Shown one piece after another: positions 1-5,045 of a DNA stretch of 6,083 nt. The stretch is taken from contig JAEORN010000124.1 in assembly GCA_016840825.1 (NCBI GenBank), positions 1 through 6,083 on the forward strand, read 5' to 3'. A program made the position numbers and the translations under genes. The stretch's first letter is position 1. Every line of letters begins with the position of its first letter. This DNA comes from Candidatus Thorarchaeota archaeon (GTDB taxonomy: Archaea; Asgardarchaeota; Thorarchaeia; Thorarchaeales; Thorarchaeaceae). Under the pieces are notes generated by a model that ran no database searches, was not told the DNA's origin, and saw only the letters and a list, made by a program, of their open reading frames with translations.

Positions 1-426
1 AATGATATCTAAAAGTTCTAACAACACATCATGATACATGAATTCACGGATAGCCAGTTCCTGTTCAAGTTGTGAACGAAGCTTGAGAGGAGAGCTCCCC
101 TCTATCTTGATAACGACATTCCGAACTGGATAGTCGTACTCATCGTCCTTTGCAGTCCCTTCCAGATGCATTTCTGTTCGATGCACCGATGGAATCTCTT
201 GGTAGATCCAATCAACAATTTGTCCTGCGATATATACAACATCTGAGAACAGCTTTTGTCCAATATAGGATACATCATCATCCGAGGAAATCTCATTCTC
301 GACATCGATACGCCGAGCCATCTCCCTGAGAATGGACTCAGCATCATCTGATCGCAGAACAGTCTTCCCCTCGACCTTCAACGCGAACTGTGGTACCTTT
401 GTCATATAGACTCGTCTGACTTGCAT
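1..426 (-). CDS. Partial hypothetical protein (N-terminal 142 codons, runs off the left edge)
   Basis: An open frame without stop runs from an ATG at 426 to the left edge, so the C-terminus is missing. I do not recognise the family. The visible part is soluble and charged, with no signal peptide or membrane segment. It begins MQVRRVYMTKVPQFALKVEG; a Ser/Asp-rich turn near residues 45-50 precedes a hydrophobic helix (about 52-68, ending near IVDWIYQEI), then a beta-like stretch NVVIKIEG (about 104-111) and an acidic helix at the edge. The start could instead be Met8 (405), where MTKVPQFALKV looks like a natural N-terminus; neither start has a clear Shine-Dalgarno site, which fits a short or leaderless archaeal transcript. 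It is divergent from pgk, with 107 bases between them. Coding is supported by the long open frame and codon pattern; function is unknown. Confidence 0.7.
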   Translation of the reverse strand, partial: MQVRRVYMTKVPQFALKVEGKTVLRSDDAESILREMARRIDVENEISSDDDVSYIGQKLFSDVVYIAGQIVDWIYQEIPSVHRTEMHLEGTAKDDEYDYPVRNVVIKIEGSSPLKLRSQLEQELAIREFMYHDVLLELLDII

Positions 427-460
427 AATTTAAGGTCCGAATTATTTGGTCTTCAGTAGG

Positions 461-470
461 CAAATTTTTG
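461..470. promoter_or_regulatory. Candidate TATA box in the divergent region upstream of pgk and the left-edge gene
   Basis: The AT-rich element CAAATTTTTG is near-symmetrical and could serve either strand. For the minus gene it would place a start near 440, giving a leader of about 14 bases; for pgk it would place a start near 490, giving a leader of about 40 bases. A second AT-rich block at 429-440 is an alternative for the minus gene. Assignment is by position and composition only. Confidence 0.35.
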
Positions 471-494
471 AATGACCCATGTTCAAGAACACAC

Positions 495-507
495 CTCACT
501 ATGTGAG
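495..507. promoter_or_regulatory. Inverted repeat CTCAC-TAT-GTGAG in the pgk leader
   Basis: Two perfect 5-base arms flank a 3-base centre, 27 bases before the pgk start and just downstream of the candidate TATA box, around the expected transcript start. Archaeal repressors often bind small palindromes at this place, so it could be an operator for pgk. It is short, and chance cannot be excluded. Confidence 0.3.
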
Positions 508-533
508 TGAGTTGCTAAGGATGGTGGAAGATA

Positions 534-1745
534 GTGACATTGCCTTTCAAGACTCTTGATGATATAGAATACCAAGGAAAACGTGTGCTTATCCGTGTTG
601 ATATGAATTGCTCTATTGATCCCGATACAAAGAAGATTACCGACGATTCTAGGATAGTAGCTACAATTCCGACCCTGAAAGACCTTTCAACGAGTAAAGT
701 AGTATTGATGGCTCATCAAGGAAGACCAGGAAGTGATGACTTCATCTCTCTTGAACAGCATACAGAGATTCTCAATAGACTGGGATTCAAAGCAGATTTC
801 GTAGATGATATATTTGGAGAGAAGGCAAAAGAAGCTATCAAGAAAGTAGAAGTCGGAGAGATTCTGGTCCTACAGAATGTCAGGATGTTCGATGGAGAAA
901 ACAAGACTGGAACCATTGAGGAGGTAGCACAGAAAGCAATCGTCCAAGAGCTCTATCCATTGTTCGATTTCTTTGTTAACGATGCATTTGGAGCTGCACA
1001 TCGATCTCAGGCATCAATTGTTGGTTTCACGACAGTATTGCCTTCCGTAGCAGGAAGAGTCATGGAAAAAGAGATTCGAGTTCTTAGCAAGGTGGCAGCA
1101 AAGGACATTCATCCTTGGAATCTCGTTCTTGGTGGGAGTAAGGTTCCCGACAAGGTGAAGATTATCGAACAGCTTCTGGGAATCGGACGTGCTGATAATG
1201 TGCTGCTTGGAGGTTTGATTGGGAATCTGTTCCTCGTTGCGAAGGGGGTCATCCCAGAAGAGTATGGTAAGGTCATCAAAGAGTACGATGAGGTTATTGA
1301 GATTGCGAACGCACTTCTTAGCAAATACTCTGACACGATTATCCTTCCTGAAGATGCAGCAATAGACAAGAATGGAAAACGAGTTGAGTGCGAGCTTGAT
1401 GAGATCGAGGGTTATCCATTCTTCGACATCGGTCCAAGAACTGCGGACAAATATGTCAAGATAATAAGGGACTCAAAAGTTGTGTTTGCTAATGGACCCA
1501 TGGGATTCTTTGAGAAAAAGGACTTCACCCACGGTACGGTCAAGATACTGGAGGCTATGGCTGAATCTGATAGTATAACCGTCGTGGGCGGTGGACATCT
1601 TGGGGCTATGGCTGAACAGATGAACCTCTTGGAAAAGATCACACACATCTCTACTGGCGGAGGAGCTACCATGAAGTTCCTAACAGGAGAGCAGCTCGTG
1701 CTTGTTGATGCATTGGAAGCAGCTGCAAAAAGGATGGATGCTTGA
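534..1745 (+). CDS. pgk: Phosphoglycerate kinase, archaeal type
   Basis: Cytosolic enzyme that reversibly transfers phosphate between 1,3-bisphosphoglycerate and ADP in lower glycolysis/gluconeogenesis. At 403 residues it has full family length. Motifs in order: RVDMN (21-25; RVDFN in most homologues), TDDSRI (36-41), MAHQGRPG (59-66), LQNVRMFDGE (113-122), NDAFGAAHRSQAS (149-161), LGGSKVPDK (199-207), FDIGPRT (297-303), ANGPMGFFE (319-327), VGGGHLGAMAEQ (351-362) and HISTGGGA (371-378). These cover the N-terminal substrate-binding basic patch and the C-terminal nucleotide site. Near 352-356 the common GGGDS reads GGGHL, which I take as an archaeal-lineage variant. The start is GTG at 534: an in-frame TAA lies at 516-518, and GGTGG at 523-527 is a suitable ribosome binding site. 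A TTG at 540 is a less likely alternative. It overlaps the next gene by one base (TGATG). Confidence 0.97.
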   Translation: MTLPFKTLDDIEYQGKRVLIRVDMNCSIDPDTKKITDDSRIVATIPTLKDLSTSKVVLMAHQGRPGSDDFISLEQHTEILNRLGFKADFVDDIFGEKAKEAIKKVEVGEILVLQNVRMFDGENKTGTIEEVAQKAIVQELYPLFDFFVNDAFGAAHRSQASIVGFTTVLPSVAGRVMEKEIRVLSKVAAKDIHPWNLVLGGSKVPDKVKIIEQLLGIGRADNVLLGGLIGNLFLVAKGVIPEEYGKVIKEYDEVIEIANALLSKYSDTIILPEDAAIDKNGKRVECELDEIEGYPFFDIGPRTADKYVKIIRDSKVVFANGPMGFFEKKDFTHGTVKILEAMAESDSITVVGGGHLGAMAEQMNLLEKITHISTGGGATMKFLTGEQLVLVDALEAAAKRMDA

Positions 1746-2038
1746 TGCAGACACTTGAAGCTATCATATATTGGACACCTATCATCTATATACTTCTAAT
1801 CAATCTCATAGCTTTCATTGCAATGTGGTGGGATAAATGGAAAGCTTCGAAGCAAGAGTGGCGAGTGGCTGAAGCAACATTACATGTGATCGGTTTTATG
1901 GGAGGAGCTGTTGGTATCTTTGCTGGAATGTATCGATTCCGACACAAGACCCAAAAGAGATCCTTCCAAGCATTTGCAGTCGTTGGGTTAATTGTATCTC
2001 TAATCATCTACTGGTTTGTTGCTCAGATATACATTTGA
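1745..2038 (+). CDS. DUF1294 family small membrane protein
   Basis: A 97-residue protein with three predicted membrane helices (about 6-28, 46-62 and 75-95). The DUF1294 pattern is clear: WWDKWKA after helix 1 (28-34), WRVAEATLH (39-47), the Gly-rich helix 2 GFMGGAVGIFAGM (50-62) and the basic RFRHKTQKRSF (64-74) before helix 3. The family is common in bacteria and archaea but has no established biochemical function; in bacteria the domain is sometimes fused to a cold-shock domain. I chose ATG 1745, which overlaps the pgk stop as TGATG; a TTG one codon earlier (1742) would add one residue. GGATGG inside the pgk end (1732-1737) can serve as ribosome binding site. The overlap implies co-transcription and probably translational coupling with pgk. 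Confidence 0.9.
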   Translation: MQTLEAIIYWTPIIYILLINLIAFIAMWWDKWKASKQEWRVAEATLHVIGFMGGAVGIFAGMYRFRHKTQKRSFQAFAVVGLIVSLIIYWFVAQIYI

Positions 2039-2079
2039 TTGTATTACAATTGATACATCTTTATGCTCAAAGAAGAAGT

Positions 2080-2187
2080 TGGAGCCCCGGCCGAGATTTG
2101 AACTCGGGGTCTCCTGATATCTTGATCGAGAGACAGTAGTCATCTGACATACAAGTCAGGCGCCTTAGACCACTTAGCTACCGAGGC
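2080..2187 (-). tRNA. tRNA-Thr (anticodon TGT) with a 31-nt intron and encoded CCA
   Basis: Read on the minus strand, the acceptor arm GCCTCGG (2187-2181) pairs with CCGGGGC (2090-2084) with one G-U. The D arm spans 2178-2162, the anticodon stem CCTGA (2160-2156) pairs with TCAGG (2117-2113), and the T arm is CCGAG-TTCAAAT-CTCGG (2107-2091). The anticodon loop is CTTGTA plus A after splicing, giving anticodon TGT (2153-2151), which reads ACA and other Thr codons. The discriminator is T (2083), as expected for archaeal tRNA-Thr, and CCA is encoded (2082-2080). Mature length is 74 nt before CCA. At first sight the 105-nt span suggests a long-variable-arm tRNA, but removing the intron gives a normal five-base variable loop (AGACC). 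The D stem has one weak pair. Confidence 0.95.
2119..2149 (-). other. tRNA-Thr intron with canonical bulge-helix-bulge (position 37/38)
   Basis: The splice structure can be drawn exactly. Loop bases CTTG (32-35 of the tRNA) pair with CAAG near the intron's 3' end, forming the four-base-pair central helix. Each side has a three-base bulge, TA|T on the 5' side and AT|A on the 3' side, and cutting after the second bulge base releases 31 nt. The anticodon stem is the outer helix; the inner helix at GTC/GAT is weak (about three pairs with one G-U). This is the substrate form of the archaeal tRNA-splicing endonuclease. Confidence 0.9.
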
Positions 2188-2211
2188 TTGGAGGCTGGAA
2201 CACACTGAATT

Positions 2212-2219
2212 GATTATAG
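2212..2219 (-). promoter_or_regulatory. TATA box of tRNA-Thr
   Basis: On the minus strand this reads CTATAATC, centred about 28 bases upstream of the tRNA 5' end, with CGAAAACT just before it resembling a purine-rich BRE. The distance is right for an archaeal TATA box, so the tRNA probably has its own promoter rather than being read only from the upstream membrane-protein gene. Confidence 0.65.
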
Positions 2220-2280
2220 AGTTTTCGTAGTAGTACCAAAGTAAGAGGACAGGGACCTGACATCTACGCAGCAATAAATG

Positions 2281-2967
2281 CTATACATAGACTTCTTGAG
2301 CTGGAAGTGTCGAGTCCTTTGTCTTTTCCTTCCATGGATTTGTAAGTGCCAATGTAGCTAGAATTGATCCAATAACAGTCAATGTATCAGCGATGAAGCT
2401 AAGTCCAATTGCCATTAGAGATACCTTAGTCATCTGACTAATAAAAACGCAAGCTAGTCCCAAAAGGATCAAATCGCTGCGCACCTCCTTGAGTCGACCA
2501 GTCTTCCAAGTTATAGCGAATGTTATCATAAGTCCACACAGAACAAAAAGAAGAATTGGCATGACCAGAATCATAATTGTTGATACGGACTGTCCAAAAA
2601 GTGTAACTACAATCCAGTACCCTATTGATACAGCCATAATATACCTGAAGTATCTCTGATATCTAGAGAACCAAATATCCAAGATAACAGCAACGAATGG
2701 GAACATTGTACCAGCGATTACAAAAGTCCTGATTTTGAAGAGTTCCAAGGTATCAGGAAGAAAGCCAATATTCATGGAAGAGAGAATAAAGAAATTCAGT
2801 CCTTGCAAGACAAATGAAACTCCAAAAACCAGTGGCAGGTCAGTCAACATTCGTGTATTTTGATTCTTCCAAAGACTGACAAGATATAGTCCACCAATTA
2901 TCGCAATTATTCCTGCAATAACTCCAGACAAGAAAGAAATCTCAAGTGTGGTAAGTTGCATAATCAT
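2281..2967 (-). CDS. Unrecognised multi-pass (about 7 helix) membrane protein
   Basis: A 228-residue integral membrane protein of unknown family. Hydrophobic segments lie at about 10-32, 43-64, 80-100, 107-125, 129-154, 164-187 and 190-209, giving seven helices and a short charged tail ending KEKTKDSTLPAQEVYV. The N-terminus is probably outside and the tail, with its Lys residues, inside. I see no catalytic motif and no attached kinase or transporter signature. It is not a rhodopsin: helix 7 (FIADTLTVIGSILATLAL) has no lysine for retinal. The start is either ATG 2967 or ATG 2961: GGAGA lies only 3 bases before the first but 9 before the second, so MQLTTLEISF (2961) may be the real N-terminus. 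It has its own TATA-like element and is separated from the upstream LOR gene by a terminator. A sensory or receptor-like role is possible but not shown. Confidence 0.85.
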   Translation of the reverse strand: MIMQLTTLEISFLSGVIAGIIAIIGGLYLVSLWKNQNTRMLTDLPLVFGVSFVLQGLNFFILSSMNIGFLPDTLELFKIRTFVIAGTMFPFVAVILDIWFSRYQRYFRYIMAVSIGYWIVVTLFGQSVSTIMILVMPILLFVLCGLMITFAITWKTGRLKEVRSDLILLGLACVFISQMTKVSLMAIGLSFIADTLTVIGSILATLALTNPWKEKTKDSTLPAQEVYV

Positions 2968-3026
2968 ATCTCTCCGTTTTTGATTCTACTAGATTATTGT
3001 CTATCAAAATTCAATCATCATCTAGT

Positions 3027-3034
3027 AATTTAAA
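3027..3034 (-). promoter_or_regulatory. TATA-like box of the seven-helix membrane protein gene
   Basis: It reads TTTAAATT on the minus strand, about 63-70 bases before the start codons. That predicts a transcript start near 3004 and a leader of about 40 bases holding the GGAGA site. It lies just beyond the LOR gene terminator. Confidence 0.5.
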
Positions 3035-3039
3035 GTCAG

Positions 3040-3087
3040 AAAAAAGAGAACGAAGAAAGAGCGCCGTTCCGAATCGCACTCTTTCTT
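3040..3087 (-). terminator. Hairpin plus U-tract terminator of the LOR gene
   Basis: Twelve-base arms at 3053-3064 and 3076-3087 pair fully, with one G-U, around an 11-base loop. On the minus strand they are followed by a T-rich stretch ending in six T's (3045-3040). The stem begins 12 bases after the LOR stop codon. It has the form of a bacterial intrinsic terminator, although archaeal RNA polymerase mainly needs the U-tract. Confidence 0.8.
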
Positions 3088-3099
3088 GGGATATTAGTA

Positions 3100-3642
3100 C
3101 TACTTATCGTGGTATACATTATCAATAATAACAGCATATGCCAAGAGCATAAGTCTCGGTGCATCAGGATCTAGAACCCGAATTACATATCTATCCTTGA
3201 AACTGAAAGCCTTCGCGAACACATCTCTCCATTTGTCGCCTTTCTTAATCGAAGCATATTCCCTCTTTTTATCATCTGGGTCAGTGATGGTGAAATTCCA
3301 CTTCATTACGCCACCTTGAGCCTTGAATACCATCCTGTCATCAGCGTCGTACATGTCGATCGAACCACGAATGGCAATCATAGGTCTCTTTCCTCTGCCA
3401 ATCAATTCGCCATCAGGTGTCTTCACATCATAGATTGGACGAGCACTTACAAGCTTCTTGTTGATGATACAAAGTGGTGTTCCATCAGCATCTTCAAGTA
3501 GAATCTCAGCGCGCATCGAGATAAGTTTCCTTTTCATAGCTCCGATCTTGTCACCCTGAGGAGTGTAGATATCTCCACCACCAAATTTCCATGATTTCTC
3601 ATGCATCACATAATACTCATTGGTCGGATCCAATAGACTCAT
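3100..3642 (-). CDS. LURP-one-related (LOR / YxjI-like) protein
   Basis: A 180-residue soluble protein of the LURP-one-related family, whose structurally known members form a tubby/scramblase-like beta barrel around a central helix. Family features in order: YYVMHEKSWKFGGGDIYTPQG (split near 10-30), IGAMKRKLISMR (33-44), alternating short strands with the turns DADGTP (51-56), TPDGELIGRGKR (75-86) and DADDRM (99-104), then AQGGVMKWNFTITD (108-121), KKGDKWRDVFAKAF (133-146) and the C-terminal hydrophobic helix LMLLAYAVIIDNVYHD (164-179), the segment expected inside the barrel. Molecular function is not settled; membrane or ligand sensing has been proposed for relatives. I chose ATG 3642 over TTG 3645 because GGTGAG (3653-3648) sits 5 bases upstream. 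It is transcribed alone, with its own terminator. Confidence 0.9.
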   Translation of the reverse strand: MSLLDPTNEYYVMHEKSWKFGGGDIYTPQGDKIGAMKRKLISMRAEILLEDADGTPLCIINKKLVSARPIYDVKTPDGELIGRGKRPMIAIRGSIDMYDADDRMVFKAQGGVMKWNFTITDPDDKKREYASIKKGDKWRDVFAKAFSFKDRYVIRVLDPDAPRLMLLAYAVIIDNVYHDK

Positions 3643-3676
3643 CAATTCTCACCTTGTAGTACGGTATAGATAATAT

Positions 3677-3684
3677 GATTTAAG
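3677..3684 (-). promoter_or_regulatory. Candidate TATA box of the LOR gene
   Basis: CTTAAATC on the minus strand is centred about 38 bases before ATG 3642. It predicts a very short leader starting around 3654, just enough to include the GGTGAG ribosome binding site. Nearby AT-rich bases at 3666-3676 are an alternative. Confidence 0.4.
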
Positions 3685-3707
3685 CAATCCTTGCGTGTAA
3701 AGAATGG

Positions 3708-3726
3708 GTTTTCTCTAAGAGAACAC
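3708..3726. promoter_or_regulatory. Imperfect palindrome between the divergent LOR and Pro/Gly-protein genes
   Basis: Arms of nine bases (GTTTTCTCT and AGAGAACAC) match at eight positions around a single central A; the inner TTCTCT-A-AGAGAA is perfect. It sits upstream of the LOR TATA box in the 251-base gap between divergent genes and could bind a dimeric regulator. The rest of this gap holds a small hairpin (ACACA-TTCG-TGTGT, 3788-3801) and no convincing small ORF. Confidence 0.3.
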
Positions 3727-3830
3727 GTTTAAGAGGCGTTGTGCCCATTATGTCTTGAAATAAATAGCTGAAGGTGTTAGCCACAGCACACATTCGTGTG
3801 TAATACAAACTCCTAATGCCTACGAGAAAG

Positions 3831-3863
3831 CTAAAATAGCGTAGACTGGACTGAACCTATATA
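3831..3863 (+). promoter_or_regulatory. Promoter candidates of the Pro/Gly-repeat membrane protein
   Basis: Two TATA-like elements are present: CTAAAATA (3831-3838, preceded by purine-rich GAGAAAG like a BRE) and CTATATA (3857-3863). The first gives a start near 3860 and keeps the AGGTGA ribosome binding site (3882-3887) in the transcript; the second would start near 3886 and cut into that site. I favour the first. Confidence 0.45.
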
Positions 3864-3893
3864 CCAAGGAGACATACTAGTAGGTGAATAAAA

Positions 3894-4922
3894 GTGCAAA
3901 GCCCTTATACTGACTTCGTCCAAATAATTGAAGATATATTTAGACCAATCCAAGACTTTTTCCTTCCTTTAGGTATACCTTTTGGATGGATGGCTTGGTT
4001 TGTCATTACATTAACTACACCCTTGGTAGTCGCTATTATTGTACTGGCATCTCGAGGTCGACGAGCAAAAGGCGGCAGTGCAAATGTGAATGAGGCCATT
4101 CAGAAGGTCATTGCATCTACTGGCGATGTTTCTGGTGGGATGGCAGGAGCCAAGAAGCTAAAGTATCTCAAGAGCCCTGGAGATGCTCTTGTCTTCCTCA
4201 GAGTCGAGGAGAATGCCATCCAACAAGCAATCTCAGCTATTGATTACTATGCCCAACAGGGTGATATCGACGAAACTATCAAAGAGAAGCTCATTGCAAC
4301 CTACCAAGTCAGGCTCGAGTCAGTTCGAGCTGCGATAGGCAAGGATGAAGAGCTGAAGGAGATCGTCGAGGTGGACACCGCTGTTGATAGGGCTCGTTCT
4401 GATTATCTTAGAAAGTTAGCTGCTATGTCAGGTACCGAAGTAGAGGTCGACACAGAAGGTGCTGGCCCAAGTAGCGTCGGTTTGCCTAGTGCAACTACTA
4501 CCGGACCCGCAACTACCCAGGCGACTATCACTCCCTCTACTGGACCCCCAGATGGCACAGTTCCAAGTGGCGGTCCCCCAGGTGGCGGCCCACCCGGAGG
4601 TGGTCCCCCAGGCGGTGGACCTCCCGGAGGCGGCCCGCCAGGTGGTGGCCCACCTGGAGGGGGAGTTCCTAGCGGTGGTCCTCCTGGAGGCGGCCCACCC
4701 GGAGGAAGTATGCCAAGTAGCGGACCTCCTGGAGGAGCCCCAACTGGTGGTCCACCAGGCGGAGCGGCACCAGGTGGCGGACCCCCTGGAGGAGCAGCTC
4801 CTGGTGGTGCACCCACAGGCGGAGCTCCAGCTAGCACCCCAGCTGCTGGTGGCAAAAGCTCACTTCAATCAGAGATGCTCGCAGAGATGGAGCGTCTTAA
4901 GGCACTTATGAGCGGGGACTAG
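3894..4922 (+). CDS. Single-pass membrane protein with helical domain and Pro/Gly pentad-repeat tail
   Basis: A 342-residue protein I cannot assign to a named family. Layout: short N-terminal region (1-30); one membrane helix (about 31-53), followed by RGRRAKGG so that the rest faces the cytoplasm; a helical, charged domain (64-178) including LKYLKSPGDALVFLRVEENAI and a turn QQGDIDETIKEKL resembling the helix-Gly-helix of SHOCT-like modules; an acidic Thr/Ser linker (179-222); 18 Pro/Gly repeats (223-311); and a final amphipathic helix SSLQSEMLAEMERLKALM (322-339). The tail has 11 PPG motifs and one PPD (218-220). GTG 3894 is chosen because AGGTGA (3882-3887) lies 6 bases upstream. It has no co-directional neighbour upstream, and a pyrimidine-rich terminator-like tract follows. 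The layout suggests a membrane anchor presenting a flexible tail or scaffold; partners are unknown. Confidence 0.88.
   Translation: MQSPYTDFVQIIEDIFRPIQDFFLPLGIPFGWMAWFVITLTTPLVVAIIVLASRGRRAKGGSANVNEAIQKVIASTGDVSGGMAGAKKLKYLKSPGDALVFLRVEENAIQQAISAIDYYAQQGDIDETIKEKLIATYQVRLESVRAAIGKDEELKEIVEVDTAVDRARSDYLRKLAAMSGTEVEVDTEGAGPSSVGLPSATTTGPATTQATITPSTGPPDGTVPSGGPPGGGPPGGGPPGGGPPGGGPPGGGPPGGGVPSGGPPGGGPPGGSMPSSGPPGGAPTGGPPGGAAPGGGPPGGAAPGGAPTGGAPASTPAAGGKSSLQSEMLAEMERLKALMSGD
4560..4826 (+). repeat. 18 coding repeats of a Pro-Gly pentad (residues 223-311)
   Basis: The units are VPSGG, six PPGGG, VPSGG, PPGGG, PPGGS, MPSSG, PPGGA, a four-residue PTGG, PPGGA, APGGG, PPGGA, APGGA and PTGGA. Position 1 is P/V/M/A, position 2 is invariant Pro, and positions 3-5 are mostly Gly with some Ser, Thr or Ala. 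The register of five holds with one deletion, at PTGG. The six central PPGGG units are each encoded by a different 15-base sequence. Confidence 0.92.
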
Positions 4923-4928
4923 GCAGGT

Positions 4929-4949
4929 CCCCTTTCCTCTTCTTTTCTT
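4929..4949 (+). terminator. Pyrimidine/T-rich tract after the Pro/Gly-protein gene
   Basis: Seven bases after the stop, 21 of 21 bases up to 4949 are pyrimidines, with clusters of up to four T's and no hairpin. This fits the hairpin-free, T-rich termination signals of archaea. Confidence 0.45.
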
Positions 4950-5045
4950 GCGAATATCTAAAATCCTTTCAAACTATCATATCATCAGTGGAAATCAGGC
5001 TATGAGATAGTTTCGATCTGATTTTCGGACATACCGAGGAAAACA

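Noticed and set aside
716..1672. Three minus-strand open frames of 66-86 residues opposite pgk
   Set aside because: They lie wholly inside the well-supported pgk gene, lack ribosome binding sites and have compositions typical of antisense shadows.
2038..2050. Palindrome ATTGTA-T-TACAAT after the DUF1294 stop
   Set aside because: It is a short A/T-rich palindrome with no T-tract directly after it; too weak to call a terminator or operator.
2080..2187. Long-variable-arm tRNA (Leu or Ser) because of the 105-nt span
   Set aside because: The extra bases sit in the anticodon loop and form a bulge-helix-bulge; after removing them the variable loop is five bases and the anticodon is TGT (Thr).
2281..2967. 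Microbial rhodopsin, because of seven helices
   Set aside because: Helix 7 has no lysine for the retinal Schiff base and no rhodopsin motifs are visible.
4560..4826. Collagen-like region or CRISPR array
   Set aside because: The period is five residues (15 bases), not Gly-X-Y triplets, and the repeats are contiguous and coding, without spacers.
4403..4855. A 150-residue Pro/Gly-rich open frame on the minus strand opposite the repeat tail
   Set aside because: Codons GGN and CCN are reverse complements of NCC and NGG, so a Gly/Pro repeat also reads open and Gly/Pro-rich on the other strand. It has no ribosome binding site, and the plus frame has a membrane helix, a proper start and a terminator.
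4459..4911. A 150-residue open frame on the plus strand overlapping the repeat in another frame
   Set aside because: It is a by-product of the G/C-rich repeat lacking stops. It has no ribosome binding site and starts and ends inside the real gene.
4857..4919. ESCRT MIM1-type motif in the C-terminal helix (MLAEMERLKALM)
   Set aside because: The spacing of Leu and Arg does not match the MIM1 pattern, so any ESCRT link would be guesswork.
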